Source: an uncultured Christensenella sp. (lineage in GTDB: Bacteria > Bacillota > Clostridia > Christensenellales > Pumilibacteraceae). Taken from it: a DNA stretch of 43,147 bases. This document shows positions 30,990 to 39,910 of the stretch, one piece after another. The notes below the pieces were generated by a model. The model saw only the letters and a list, made by a program, of their open reading frames with translations. It ran no database searches and had not been told where the DNA came from. The first letter of the stretch is position 1. Each line of letters begins with the position of its first letter. The position numbers were made by a program, and so were the translations under genes. Where the stretch lies: NCBI GenBank assembly GCA_910585955.1, contig CAJUGC010000015.1, positions 1 through 43,147 on the forward strand. The letters are read 5' to 3'.

Positions 30990-33900
30990 TTAAAGATCGT
31001 ATTCGTCCGTTTGTTTTGCCTTCGCCGTTTTTTCCTTAAATTCGATCACATCTTTAAGAATGAGAACGATTACAACGATCGCTCCTGCCGCAAGCAGTCC
31101 GACTACCACCCAAGCTACGATCAGACCTATCTGCCAAGGCGACATCGTGTAGTAGAATGTAGCGCCCGGAGCTATGTTCATTACGCAGTTGGAGTTCGCC
31201 TTGTTATAGAGAAGGTACTTAGTAGAACTCTTGAGCCAAGTAACTGCCGTAGGGCTTTCCTTGTCGTACAGACCGTTCGTACCGTTGTTCGTAAGCGTAA
31301 GGTTCTGTCCTCTTCTGAGCGCAAGGTCGGTCGTCATGTAGGTATTGGGTTCGCCGCCCGCGTCGGTGAGCACCGTACCGGTGAAGCCCCATTCCGCTCT
31401 CAGTATTCCGTTTATGGATACGGAAGCGCCGCCGTATGTACCGCCGATACGGTTGTAGCAAGTCATTATACCCGTAGCCGCAGACATTTTTTTGCTTGTC
31501 ATCTCGTACTTGCCTTCTTCGTTCGTGCCGTAGTAATTAACGGTCATTTTCGCTTCCTTCATGTATATTTCCCATGCACGAAGGTAAGTCTCGCGGAAAG
31601 CCTGTTCGTTGACCCAAGAGCAGTAACCGTTCTTCTGACGGTTGAGTTCCTGATCGTTCATGACGTAGTGCTTCATGAATACGATAAGTCCCTTTTCGGA
31701 CGCGCCTTCGGCTTCCGCCGCGCCTATTTTACCGCAAAGCACGGGGTCTTCGCTGTAATACTCGTAGTTTCTGCCGCCGAACGCGCTGCGGTGCTGGTTC
31801 ATTCCGAAACCGTAAAGACCGGTCACGGGCGCGCCGTCCTTCTGCTTTTGCTGCCAAGCCTCCTCGCCGAACGCTTCGCCTACTCTGCGGGCAAGCTCGG
31901 TGTTGTACGTCGCCGCAAGCATGGGCGCGCCGCAGTACCAGACATTGCGTTCTTTCCACTGAAGCTGACCTGCATAGAAACCGTAAGGGCTGTCTGCGTC
32001 GTAGCTCTTGGGAACGCCGTTCTCGTCGTCGTTCATTTCGTTCCAACCGCCGTTAGAGAACATATAGACCATGGAATCGATCGTAAACTGGTTGATGTAA
32101 TCGTCCCACTTCGGATCGTCGAAGTCTACACCGCGCATATCGGCAAGCGTATAACTCGTCTTATCGGTATTCGTTTCGGGCATATCCTTTATATTCTGGT
32201 TTTCGTCTGCCCATACGTCGTATTTTGCTATCTGCTTCTTTGCTCTTTCGTCTGTAACTACATAGTCTTGACCCGTGGGAGCCGTCGGGAACGAGCCCTT
32301 GAAATCGGAACGAGTGAAATCGTGAATGAATCCGTCGCCCGTAGAGCCGTCGCCGTATTTCTTGAACTTGTAGTTGGTCTCGTCGTCCATTACGTTGGTT
32401 GCCGTAATAAGGTCGCTCGTGCGCTTGTTTTTGCCGCTGTAGACGATTTTCTTGCTTAAAGTATCCGTCCAAAGTCTCGCGGTTTTCTCTTCGCCCGTAA
32501 GCGCGTCCACTTCCGTCCAGCTGTGGCTGCCGAGTTCGTCGCTTGCGAGATAGAACTTATAGTCGCCCTCATCCAAGAGATATGCCTTTTCGCCCGTATA
32601 ATCGTACGACGAGAAATAATCTCTCTTTATCTCGATCGTGACCGTCTCGGTACCCGTGCCGGCCTTCAAGACATCGGTCTTTGCAAAGCCGCCGAGCACT
32701 ACATGTGCCTTTTCTACCTGACCTTTCTCGTAAGGTACGTTTACATAGATCTGAGCTACGCCCTTGCCGTCTGCCGTGCCGACGTTACTTACCTTTACGT
32801 TGAACGTATAAGTTTCGGTCTTGTCGTCGTAAGTAGGCTCTCCCGCATACTCGTACTTGAACTTCGTATAGGAAAGTCCGTAGCCGAACGGATATACGAC
32901 GGCTTTGTCGTAATCGTAACCGGCATAGTTGCCCTTTGCCGCTTCAGCCGCCGCCGTCTCGTAATAGCGATAGCCGATGTAGATGCCCTCTTCATATTCG
33001 ACGAAGAACGTCGACGTAGCATAAGAGTTAAGCATAGCGCCGTTGGTGTATTCGAAGTTACCGAAGTTTACATATGTGGGATCGTCGCGAAGCACGCGAG
33101 CGTAAATATCGGGCGTGTGTCCCGAGGGATTGACCTCGCCGCAGAGGATGCGGGCAAGGGCCGTACCGCCCTGAGAACCTACGCAACCGGCCCAAAGACC
33201 TGCGACTATCTTGGAGAAGTTATAGGTCTTTCCGCTGTACGGATCGGTATACTGTCCCGGCGTCTTGTAGTTGGGATCGTTCGGATCGAGGAAACCGAGT
33301 TCCATCGTGTTTGCCGCATTTATGACTATTATTACCTTATTGAAGTTAGTGCAAGCGTAATCGATAAGTTCGAGCTCGACATTGCTGAGCGAAAGTCCCG
33401 TACGATGATATTCCGACGCGCCCGAATCCATAACTTGGTCGTTGCCCTCGCCGCTGTTGCGCTTGAACGTGATTATTGCGGTGTCGTACTCGGCAAACGT
33501 CGACTTAGCCGAATCGAGCCCTGCGGACGCCGACGCAAAGTCGCCTCGGACGTTTGCATACAGCGCCTTGACGGCGTCGTTGGTGTCGAAGTAGTTTTCT
33601 ATGCCCTGAGCAAGCGATACCGCGCCCGCAGTCGTAGAAGGATCTTCGCCGCCCGCCATGTTGTTGTGCCAGCTGTAATAGCCGAGGATAGTAACTTTCG
33701 TCGTCTTTTCCATGGGAAGCGTGTTGTTATCGTTTTTGAGAAGCACTATGCCTTCCTCGGCAGTCTCTTGCGTGACTTTCTGAGCGGCGTCGCGGGATTC
33801 GACAGCCGAATCGGCTTCGAAATCTATATATTTCCCGTCAAGCCCCTCGCCCGTATCGGTGACTATTCTCTCGCCGGAGCCGAGGAATGTGTCCATGTAT

Positions 33901-34004
33901 TCCTTCATCGAATACATTACGCTTGTAGCGACGATCATAAGCGCAAGAACAACGCCGACGATTATCGATATCAAGGTTATCCATTTCTTTTTGGTTTTGT
34001 CCAT
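30990..34004 (-). CDS. Membrane-anchored glycoside hydrolase family 3 with permuted domain order
   Basis: A 1004-residue protein. An N-terminal membrane helix (about 9-31) and a C-terminal one (about 958-983) both bracket the enzyme, so it is probably held at the outer face of the membrane. The GH3 alpha/beta-sandwich comes first (EEGIVLLKNDNNTLPM, ILGYYS, SGHTPDIYAR, FPFGYGLSYTKF-like), then a fibronectin-like domain (about 395-510), and only then the TIM barrel with the nucleophile region GFTGTVLTDAGG (Asp881). This order is the reverse of most GH3 beta-glucosidases, as known in some rumen Clostridia. It likely hydrolyses beta-linked glucosides or related glycans. It is the last gene of a three-gene operon. 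Confidence 0.87.
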   Translation of the reverse strand: MDKTKKKWITLISIIVGVVLALMIVATSVMYSMKEYMDTFLGSGERIVTDTGEGLDGKYIDFEADSAVESRDAAQKVTQETAEEGIVLLKNDNNTLPMEKTTKVTILGYYSWHNNMAGGEDPSTTAGAVSLAQGIENYFDTNDAVKALYANVRGDFASASAGLDSAKSTFAEYDTAIITFKRNSGEGNDQVMDSGASEYHRTGLSLSNVELELIDYACTNFNKVIIVINAANTMELGFLDPNDPNYKTPGQYTDPYSGKTYNFSKIVAGLWAGCVGSQGGTALARILCGEVNPSGHTPDIYARVLRDDPTYVNFGNFEYTNGAMLNSYATSTFFVEYEEGIYIGYRYYETAAAEAAKGNYAGYDYDKAVVYPFGYGLSYTKFKYEYAGEPTYDDKTETYTFNVKVSNVGTADGKGVAQIYVNVPYEKGQVEKAHVVLGGFAKTDVLKAGTGTETVTIEIKRDYFSSYDYTGEKAYLLDEGDYKFYLASDELGSHSWTEVDALTGEEKTARLWTDTLSKKIVYSGKNKRTSDLITATNVMDDETNYKFKKYGDGSTGDGFIHDFTRSDFKGSFPTAPTGQDYVVTDERAKKQIAKYDVWADENQNIKDMPETNTDKTSYTLADMRGVDFDDPKWDDYINQFTIDSMVYMFSNGGWNEMNDDENGVPKSYDADSPYGFYAGQLQWKERNVWYCGAPMLAATYNTELARRVGEAFGEEAWQQKQKDGAPVTGLYGFGMNQHRSAFGGRNYEYYSEDPVLCGKIGAAEAEGASEKGLIVFMKHYVMNDQELNRQKNGYCSWVNEQAFRETYLRAWEIYMKEAKMTVNYYGTNEEGKYEMTSKKMSAATGIMTCYNRIGGTYGGASVSINGILRAEWGFTGTVLTDAGGEPNTYMTTDLALRRGQNLTLTNNGTNGLYDKESPTAVTWLKSSTKYLLYNKANSNCVMNIAPGATFYYTMSPWQIGLIVAWVVVGLLAAGAIVVIVLILKDVIEFKEKTAKAKQTDEYDL

Positions 34005-34019
34005 TTTTAATCTCCTTAT

Positions 34020-34697
34020 TTAATTGCCCGTCAAAACAGTTCTGTTTTTGGAAACATAAGACTTTTGATAGAGAAGAAACGCGCCGTTTGCCGCCTTTAT
34101 AAGCGCCGTAAAGAGGCTTATGACGAACAATATAATCGGATACGCGAGCGTCTTATAGGTGCCCGCCTCGATTGCGGGCATCAGATATTGCTTTTTAAAG
34201 CCGACTCCCGCTCCGAGATCGGTCGCCACGGTAGTAGAAAGCACGCCGCAGCAAACAAGCACTATACCTCCGAAAAGCACCGAGCCTGCCATTACGAATT
34301 CGCAAATCGCCTTACCTCTGTTCTTCTGCTTGCCGTACAGTATCGAACAGACAACTATGGCTATTATGGGAATAATAAGCCCGAGAAATGTTATTACGTT
34401 AAATCCGAAATCGTATGTTCCCGGGACGAAATCTCCCGCAGCCGAACCTGCCGGCTCGAACAGATACAGAATAGGCACGGGCGGATATCCGCATCCGAGA
34501 AATATGAGCTGCCATCCGTAATAATTGTAGCCGTTTATGTACTTGCCGCTGTCGGTTTTGAGATTGGTCGCCGGCATGAGGCAAAAGAGCACAAACAGCA
34601 CCGCAACGACTATTGCCGCGACAAGCGAGACTATCCTTGCGATTTTGCCGATTTTTTTGAGCTGCGCCGCCCGTTCCCTGACCTTGGTTTCTTCCAT
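34020..34697 (-). CDS. Hypothetical four-helix membrane protein
   Basis: A 225-residue protein with about four transmembrane segments (near residues 22-42, 97-118, 131-155 and 183-205) and short loops. One outer loop is rich in Tyr, Gly and Pro (NGYNYYGWQLIFLGCGYPP). No family is recognised. ATG 34697 was preferred over ATG 34703 because AAGGAG then lies 8 nt upstream rather than 2. It sits between the lipoprotein and the GH3 gene, with gaps of 12 and 15 nt, so all three are cotranscribed and may work at the same surface site. Confidence 0.75.
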   Translation of the reverse strand: MEETKVRERAAQLKKIGKIARIVSLVAAIVVAVLFVLFCLMPATNLKTDSGKYINGYNYYGWQLIFLGCGYPPVPILYLFEPAGSAAGDFVPGTYDFGFNVITFLGLIIPIIAIVVCSILYGKQKNRGKAICEFVMAGSVLFGGIVLVCCGVLSTTVATDLGAGVGFKKQYLMPAIEAGTYKTLAYPIILFVISLFTALIKAANGAFLLYQKSYVSKNRTVLTGN

Positions 34698-34709
34698 AAT
34701 CATCTCTCC

Positions 34710-35924
34710 TTATGCCGCCGAACCGCTCATAGGCACGGTCATTTCCGACGTTCCGAAAGGTCCGTTCTGAACCTTTATTTTAACGGTAACGGAATAATCG
34801 TTGCCGTTCTTTTCCGTCGCATATTCGGTTCCGTCAACCGTGAACTTATAGACGTCTCCGTCCTTCGTATACGGCACCGAGAACACCATTCCCGACGGAT
34901 TGCGGAAAATCGCGGTATTTTTGTCCGTGAACGACAGAGTGCAAGCCTGCGCCCCGCCCATCATCGCGCTGTACGAACCGTTTAGCAACAGAAGCGATTT
35001 GCCGTCGAAATCTTCCGCCGTATAACCGCCCCAATGGAAGCCGTCGGATAAAGAGCAATAGCAGTCCATGCCGCTGTATGTCGCGCGATAGCCTTCCTTG
35101 CCCGCAGTATCGCAATACGACGTAGCGCAGTCGGTACCGTTTACGTTGAGCGCAAGTTCGTGCCTTGCGGCATCAACGCTCCACGAACCCTTGTTGCTGT
35201 AGGTAAGCGAGCTGCCGCTTTCGCTGTAGCAGACCACCTTACCTTCGGGCAAAAGATAGATTCTCGCTTCCTTCTTGTTTCCCGTCATGCTGTCGAAGCC
35301 GCCGCCGTGGAACATATATTCCGCAGTGCGCTCCTCGTAAATCACATAATTCGCATCCAGCGTCTTTCTGTAATCCGAATCGGTCGCCTGGAACTGAACG
35401 GTGCTCTCCGCTTTTTTACCGTCGACGGTGGGAGTCATCGTATAGAAAAACTCGTGTCTGCCCGTCACCTTATCGTAATTTACTTTTGTTTCGGTTTTCG
35501 CCTCGTCGTCGAATTTAAAGGTGTAGCCCCAACCTTTTTCTTCGCTCCAAGTGCCGCCGTATGTAAAGTCGAATTTTTTAAGATCCTCTTCGGTTTCGGT
35601 CTCCTCCTCGGTTTCTCCCTCCGCGACGGCAGTCGCAGAAAACGGCATTCCGCCCGGTCCGCCCGGACCGCCGCCAGTAGCCGCTTTTCCCGTGCAGGTC
35701 GCGGCAAGAGTAAGCTTGTTTTCGCTTTCAAGCGTAATCCTTAGCTTGAACTTTCGCTCCCCGAACGTCACCTCTTTATCCCAATTCGTCTTGTCCACGG
35801 CGACGAATTCGGGCAAAGCCTTTTCCTCGGGCGGATCCGTGTCTTTGCAACCCGCAAAGCAGAGCGTTCCCACGCCAACGCAGACGGCGAGCAGTAACGC
35901 TATCAACAGTCTTGTCTTTTTCAT
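34710..35924 (-). CDS. Hypothetical lipoprotein upstream of the GH3 gene
   Basis: A 404-residue protein with a signal peptide and lipobox (FAGC, Cys26), so it is predicted to be lipid-anchored outside. The mature part has a low-complexity stretch (GGGPGGPGGMPF then EGETEEETETEED, about residues 83-112) and several repeated beta-sandwich-like units (FDFTYGGTWSEEKG, YSNKGSWSVDAARHELALNV, FRNPSGMVFSVPY). These lipocalin-like short repeats suggest a ligand- or glycan-binding surface protein, but no family is recognised. The start follows GGAGG. It is the first gene of the operon with the membrane protein and the GH3 enzyme. Confidence 0.75.
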   Translation of the reverse strand: MKKTRLLIALLLAVCVGVGTLCFAGCKDTDPPEEKALPEFVAVDKTNWDKEVTFGERKFKLRITLESENKLTLAATCTGKAATGGGPGGPGGMPFSATAVAEGETEEETETEEDLKKFDFTYGGTWSEEKGWGYTFKFDDEAKTETKVNYDKVTGRHEFFYTMTPTVDGKKAESTVQFQATDSDYRKTLDANYVIYEERTAEYMFHGGGFDSMTGNKKEARIYLLPEGKVVCYSESGSSLTYSNKGSWSVDAARHELALNVNGTDCATSYCDTAGKEGYRATYSGMDCYCSLSDGFHWGGYTAEDFDGKSLLLLNGSYSAMMGGAQACTLSFTDKNTAIFRNPSGMVFSVPYTKDGDVYKFTVDGTEYATEKNGNDYSVTVKIKVQNGPFGTSEMTVPMSGSAA

Positions 35925-35953
35925 TCATAACCTCCGTTATAATTTTTATACCC

Positions 35954-35979
35954 TTAAAAGCTCGGCAACAGCTTTTTAA
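35954..35979. repeat. Inverted repeat upstream of the GH3 operon
   Basis: TTAAAAGCT (35954-35962) and AGCTTTTTAA (35970-35979) form a dyad with one extra base, 30-55 bp before the lipoprotein ATG. It has no T tract in the leftward direction and could be an operator. No convincing promoter pair was fixed here. Confidence 0.4.
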
Positions 35980-35989
35980 AGCACCCCAC

Positions 35990-36026
35990 AAAAAACAAAA
36001 GCGCGTGCCTTGTTTCGACACGCGCA
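35990..36026 (-). terminator. Terminator of the dgt-dnaG-rpoD operon
   Basis: Leftward GCGCGTG (36019-36025) pairs with CACGCGC (36001-36007), followed by TTTTGTTTTTTG. It lies about 110 bp after the zinc-ribbon gene. Confidence 0.82.
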
Positions 36027-36134
36027 TTATAGCAAAAGAAAATCCCGAATTCAATAGACTCGGGACTTTCTACATTTTATATCGGGCAAACCGCTTCGAC
36101 AAATTACGAACGGAAAAAAAATCGAGACGAACGG

Positions 36135-36860
36135 CTAATTCTTTTTCCTGTTGTAAATTATTCTGCGGCAGTTTCCGCAACGGCAAATACCGTCGCGTTC
36201 GAGTTTTCCGTTGTCGGCTTGTGAAAGCTGAAGTCCGCAACCGCGACATGAGTATGTCCCGCTCTCGCTTTTAAACGCGTCTACGAATGCGGGAATCTTG
36301 CGATCGGCGGAAAGCTCGTCGTACTGTTTGACGAGTTGGGGATCGACCTTTTCGCGAAGGAGCGCGAGCTGTTTTTTAAGTTCCGCTATTTCCGGCTCTT
36401 TGCTCTTTTTTAGCTTATCGTACGCTTCCTTTTCTTTGAGAAAAACATCGCGCATTTTCTTTGCGCGCGCTTGCGACTCGCGCGATTCGTCAACCACTTT
36501 GCTTGCTCTTTTCAGCTTAGAGTCTACGCGTTTTTCGCTCTCCGAAAGTTTTGCCTTTAAAGCTTCGAGTTCGGCGCGTATGGTTTTTCTCTCTTCCGCG
36601 CTCATTTTTTCGTCGATCTTTTCCTTGTATTCGGAGACGACCGACCGAGCTTTATCGGCCGTTTCGTCCGCGTTCTTGATAAAATCGAGGATTTCGCCCG
36701 CCTGCGCTTCGCTGTCGTCCACGCGTTTTTTAGCCGCGTCGAACTCTATCTTTGCTTGCTTGCCGCGGCGCTGCGCTTCGCTCTTTTCAATCGAATCCTG
36801 CATCTTGCGCAATCTTATATCCGCTTCCTGATATTCGAGTATCGCTTTCAAATCTATCAT
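36135..36860 (-). CDS. Coiled-coil protein with C-terminal C4 zinc ribbon
   Basis: A 241-residue protein. Residues 1 to about 180 form long charged helices (coiled coil), with repeated Lys/Glu heptads. The C-terminal part carries CRGC and CRCGNC (about residues 206-231), a four-cysteine zinc ribbon as in the CdsZ/zf-RING_7 family, a small conserved family often found beside trmK in Firmicutes. Its function is not settled; nucleic-acid binding is commonly proposed. AAGGAG precedes the ATG. It is the last gene of the operon, 21 nt after trmK. Confidence 0.88.
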   Translation of the reverse strand: MIDLKAILEYQEADIRLRKMQDSIEKSEAQRRGKQAKIEFDAAKKRVDDSEAQAGEILDFIKNADETADKARSVVSEYKEKIDEKMSAEERKTIRAELEALKAKLSESEKRVDSKLKRASKVVDESRESQARAKKMRDVFLKEKEAYDKLKKSKEPEIAELKKQLALLREKVDPQLVKQYDELSADRKIPAFVDAFKSESGTYSCRGCGLQLSQADNGKLERDGICRCGNCRRIIYNRKKN

Positions 36861-36881
36861 ATTATACTCTCCTTATAACAG

Positions 36882-37493
36882 TTATTTTACGTTTGACAAC
36901 ACCCTTTCGGCGGCAAAGATCATCCTTCGCGAGCGCTCGTTTTCGGGATAAGTCGAATGTTCTTTTTTTATTTTTTCCGCCATTTTCGCAAGCTCCGCCG
37001 TCGGCTCGTACGCATGAAGTCCGAATAGAAGTTGCAGTTCGTCGAGCTTTCCCTCGCCGCGCACGAAACGCATTACTGGATAGTATCTGTTCCGTTCGAA
37101 AGCGATTATTTCCTCGTCGAGACGAAAGCCGTTTTGCGTGAGAGTTTTTCTCACATCGAAAGCGTGCGATTGCGGCTGAAGCACAAGCGTCGCGTCGCCG
37201 TCGTAGCCCTCCAAAATACCGAGCATGCTCTCCCCGCCCATGCCGCAAACAGACACCGCCGTATATCCTTTAGGCACTTTTTCGAGTCCGTCGCAACAGA
37301 CGAACTCGGCGTTCAGTCCCTTTAAGGCTTTCCGCGCCTTTTCGAGCGAGGGCGCGCTTATGTCGCAGGCGTAGACCTTCGTCGCCTTGCGTGTTTCGAG
37401 AGCATCGAAACACAGCTTCCCGTGATCGCAGCCGATATCCGCAAGAACCACTCCGCTCGGCAACAGCTCGAGCGCCGCTTCAAGTCTTCTCAC
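36882..37493 (-). CDS. trmK: tRNA (adenine(22)-N1)-methyltransferase TrmK
   Basis: A 203-residue Rossmann methyltransferase. The SAM motif LADIGCDHGKLCFDAL (about 17-32) is followed by YACDISAPSLEKARKAL and the family hallmark VCGMGGESMLGIL (about 82-94), then LVLQPQSHAFDVRKTL. TrmK makes m1A22 in bacterial tRNAs. Its start overlaps the stop of the upstream sigma gene in an ATGA. The Nif3/YqfO gene that often follows trmK in Firmicutes is absent here, replaced by the zinc-ribbon gene. Confidence 0.93.
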   Translation of the reverse strand: MRRLEAALELLPSGVVLADIGCDHGKLCFDALETRKATKVYACDISAPSLEKARKALKGLNAEFVCCDGLEKVPKGYTAVSVCGMGGESMLGILEGYDGDATLVLQPQSHAFDVRKTLTQNGFRLDEEIIAFERNRYYPVMRFVRGEGKLDELQLLFGLHAYEPTAELAKMAEKIKKEHSTYPENERSRRMIFAAERVLSNVK

Positions 37494-38596
37494 TGGTCTA
37501 CATAATCCTTCAGACGTTTGCTGCGCGACGGATGGCGGAGCTTGCGAAGCGCCTTGGACTCTATCTGACGCACGCGCTCACGCGTTACGCCGAACTCCTT
37601 GCCTACGTCTTCGAGGGTACGCGGTCTGCCGTCGTCAAGACCGTAACGGCGGCGAAGTACCATTTCTTCGCGAGGGTCGAGCGTATTCAACGTATCTATG
37701 AGTTGTTGTCTCAACAGCGCGTACGACGCCGCGTCCTGCGGCGTAGCCGTGTTTTCATCGGCAATAAAGTCGCCGAGATGGCTATCGTCGTCGTCTCCGA
37801 CCGGGGTGTCCCACGGAAGAGGCGTGCGGGCTACGCGCTGAATTTCGCGCACCCTGTCTTCCGTGATATTCATTTCCTTGGCTATCTCGTCGGTGCTCGG
37901 CGTGCGACCGAGCTGCTGTTCGAGCTTCTGCGCCGCGTGCTTTTCCTTATTTATCATCTCTCCCATATGCACGGGTATTCTTATCGTGCGAGCCTGGTCG
38001 GCGACGGCACGCGTTATCGCCTGACGTATCCACCAGGTCGCGTAGGTCGAAAAGCGGAAACCCTTTGTATAGTCGAACTTTTCGACGGCTTTCATGAGTC
38101 CCATGTTCCCTTCCTGTATGAGGTCGAGAAAAGGCAGTCCCCTGCCCACATAACGCTTTGCCACGGAAACGACAAGTCTTAAGTTCGATTCGGAAAGACG
38201 GCGCTTTGCCTCTTCGTTGCCGTCGAGCACAAGTCTCGCAAGTTCTATTTCCTCGTCGCTTCCGAGAAGCGGCACTTTTCCTATGTCCTTTAAATACACT
38301 TTTACGGGATCGTCCGCCGCCGCTTCGGAAACGAGTCTTTCGAGCGCGTCGTTTTTAAGCTCCTCCTGCGCATAGATGATCTCGATGTTTTCTTTTTCGA
38401 GAATCTTGAAAACCTCGTCCATTTCCTCCGCGGTAGCTTCGCAGACGGGCACGAGACGCTCGCCCACTTCGTCGTAGGTGAGTTTTCCGCGCTGTTTGCC
38501 TATGCGAATCAGGCGTTTGATTTCCCTGTCGATCATCGCTCTGCGATGTTCTTCCGTTTCGCTTTCTCTTAACACAATTTCGTCTTTTTCCGACAT
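37490..38596 (-). CDS. Second RpoD-type sigma-70 factor (paralogue)
   Basis: A 368-residue group 1-like sigma factor directly after another one. It has one region 1.1 (GKLTYDEVGERLVPV, from about residue 37), region 1.2 (DDPVKVYLKDIGKVPLL), full region 2 (RFSTYATWWIRQAITRAVADQARTIRIPVHM) and region 4.2 (LEDVGKEFGVTRERVRQIESKALRKLRHPSR). Promoter-contact segments are nearly the same as in the first copy. Region 3.0 and the 3.2 finger differ: GEMINKEKHAAQKLEQQ and TPLPWDTPVGDDDDSHLG, where normal RpoD has a VETINKL and PVSLETPxGEEDDSHxG form. This suggests the two differ in initiation more than in promoter choice. Confidence 0.93.
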   Translation of the reverse strand: MSEKDEIVLRESETEEHRRAMIDREIKRLIRIGKQRGKLTYDEVGERLVPVCEATAEEMDEVFKILEKENIEIIYAQEELKNDALERLVSEAAADDPVKVYLKDIGKVPLLGSDEEIELARLVLDGNEEAKRRLSESNLRLVVSVAKRYVGRGLPFLDLIQEGNMGLMKAVEKFDYTKGFRFSTYATWWIRQAITRAVADQARTIRIPVHMGEMINKEKHAAQKLEQQLGRTPSTDEIAKEMNITEDRVREIQRVARTPLPWDTPVGDDDDSHLGDFIADENTATPQDAASYALLRQQLIDTLNTLDPREEMVLRRRYGLDDGRPRTLEDVGKEFGVTRERVRQIESKALRKLRHPSRSKRLKDYVDQ

Positions 38597-38635
38597 AATA
38601 TAAATTCCTTTTTTTCTTCGGGGAGAGTTTCGCTT

Positions 38636-39898
38636 CTATGCGTCAACGTAGTCGCGCAGTTTCCTGCTGCGGGACGGATGACGGAGTTTTCGCAGGGCTT
38701 TAGCCTCTATCTGCCGTATTCTTTCTCGAGTAACGCCGAACGCCTTTCCCACTTCCTCGAGAGTGCGCGGGTGCCCGTCGTCAAGCCCGTATCGCATACG
38801 AATGACCATCTCTTCGCGAGGGGTGAGCGTGTCGAGTATGCTTATCAGCTGCTCCTTCAGTATCGCGAACGCCGCCGCTTCCTGAGGCGTAAGCGTCTTT
38901 TCGTCCATAATGAAGTCGCCGATATGACTGTCGTCCTCTTCGCCCACGGGAGTTTCGAGAGACACGGGATCGAGAGCTATGCGGCGTATCTCGCGTACTC
39001 TGTCCTCGCTTATCTTCATTTCCTCCGCTATTTCCGCGTCGGTCGGGTCTCTGCCCAAACGCTGAACGAGTAAGCGGCTCGTGCGAGTAAGCTTGTTTAT
39101 CGTTTCGACCATATGGACGGGAAGTCTTATCGTGCGAGCCTGGTCGGCAATCGCGCGGGTTATCGCCTGCCGTATCCACCAAGTCGCATAGGTCGAAAAT
39201 CTAAAGCCCTTAGTATAGTCGAACTTTTCGACCGCTTTCATGAGTCCCATGTTCCCTTCCTGTATTAAATCGAGGAACTGCATACCGCGCCCGACATAGC
39301 GCTTGGCTATCGAAACCACGAGACGGAGATTGGACTCCGACAGACGGCGTTTTGCCTCTTCGTCGCCGTCTATCATGCGTTTCGCAAGCTCGGTTTCCTC
39401 GTCGCTTCCGAGCAACGGAACCCTGCCGATGTCCTTTAAATATACCTTTACGGGATCGTCCACCGAGATTTCGGCGACTATCTTTTCAAACGACTCGGAC
39501 GTTTTGTCGTCCACCATGCTTACGGAAATGCCTTCCGCCGTAAGTATTGCGAACACTTCTTCCATTTGCTCCGCGCTCGCTTCGTATACGGGCACGAGTT
39601 TTTCGCCTATCTCGTCGTAAGTGAGTTTGCCGCGCTGTTTGCCTATCCCTATAAGACGGCGAACTTCCTTGTTTATCTCGTCGGTCAATACCACTCGTTT
39701 GTCGCGGCGGACTATCTCCACGCCGTCGTCCTCTTCGAGACGGCGGAGCACATCTTCCATTTGTTCGGCGCTCGCCTCGCAATCGAGCACGAGTTTCTCT
39801 CCTATCTCGTCATAGGAAAGTTTACCGTCGCGACGCTTTGCGGCGGCTATGAGAGCTTTATACGCTTTTTCTATTTTTTCGTTCGAAATATCTGCCAT
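38636..39898 (-). CDS. rpoD: RNA polymerase principal sigma factor RpoD with duplicated region 1.1
   Basis: A 420-residue sigma factor. The N-terminus holds two tandem region 1.1 units, each with GKL(S/T)YDEIGEKLV...EASAEQME (starting near residues 25 and 90). Then come region 1.2 (DDPVKVYLKDIGRVPLL), region 2 (YATWWIRQAITRAIADQARTIRLPVHM), a canonical region 3 (VETINKLTRTSR, DPVSLETPVGEEDDSHIG) and region 4 (LEEVGKAFGVTRERIRQIEAKALRKLRHPSR). It follows dnaG by 12 nt, as sigA does in Bacillus. The canonical region 3 makes it the likely main housekeeping sigma. Region 1.1 normally blocks free sigma from DNA; doubling may strengthen that. Confidence 0.94.
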   Translation of the reverse strand: MADISNEKIEKAYKALIAAAKRRDGKLSYDEIGEKLVLDCEASAEQMEDVLRRLEEDDGVEIVRRDKRVVLTDEINKEVRRLIGIGKQRGKLTYDEIGEKLVPVYEASAEQMEEVFAILTAEGISVSMVDDKTSESFEKIVAEISVDDPVKVYLKDIGRVPLLGSDEETELAKRMIDGDEEAKRRLSESNLRLVVSIAKRYVGRGMQFLDLIQEGNMGLMKAVEKFDYTKGFRFSTYATWWIRQAITRAIADQARTIRLPVHMVETINKLTRTSRLLVQRLGRDPTDAEIAEEMKISEDRVREIRRIALDPVSLETPVGEEDDSHIGDFIMDEKTLTPQEAAAFAILKEQLISILDTLTPREEMVIRMRYGLDDGHPRTLEEVGKAFGVTRERIRQIEAKALRKLRHPSRSRKLRDYVDA

Positions 39899-39910
39899 AA
39901 TACTCCTTCG

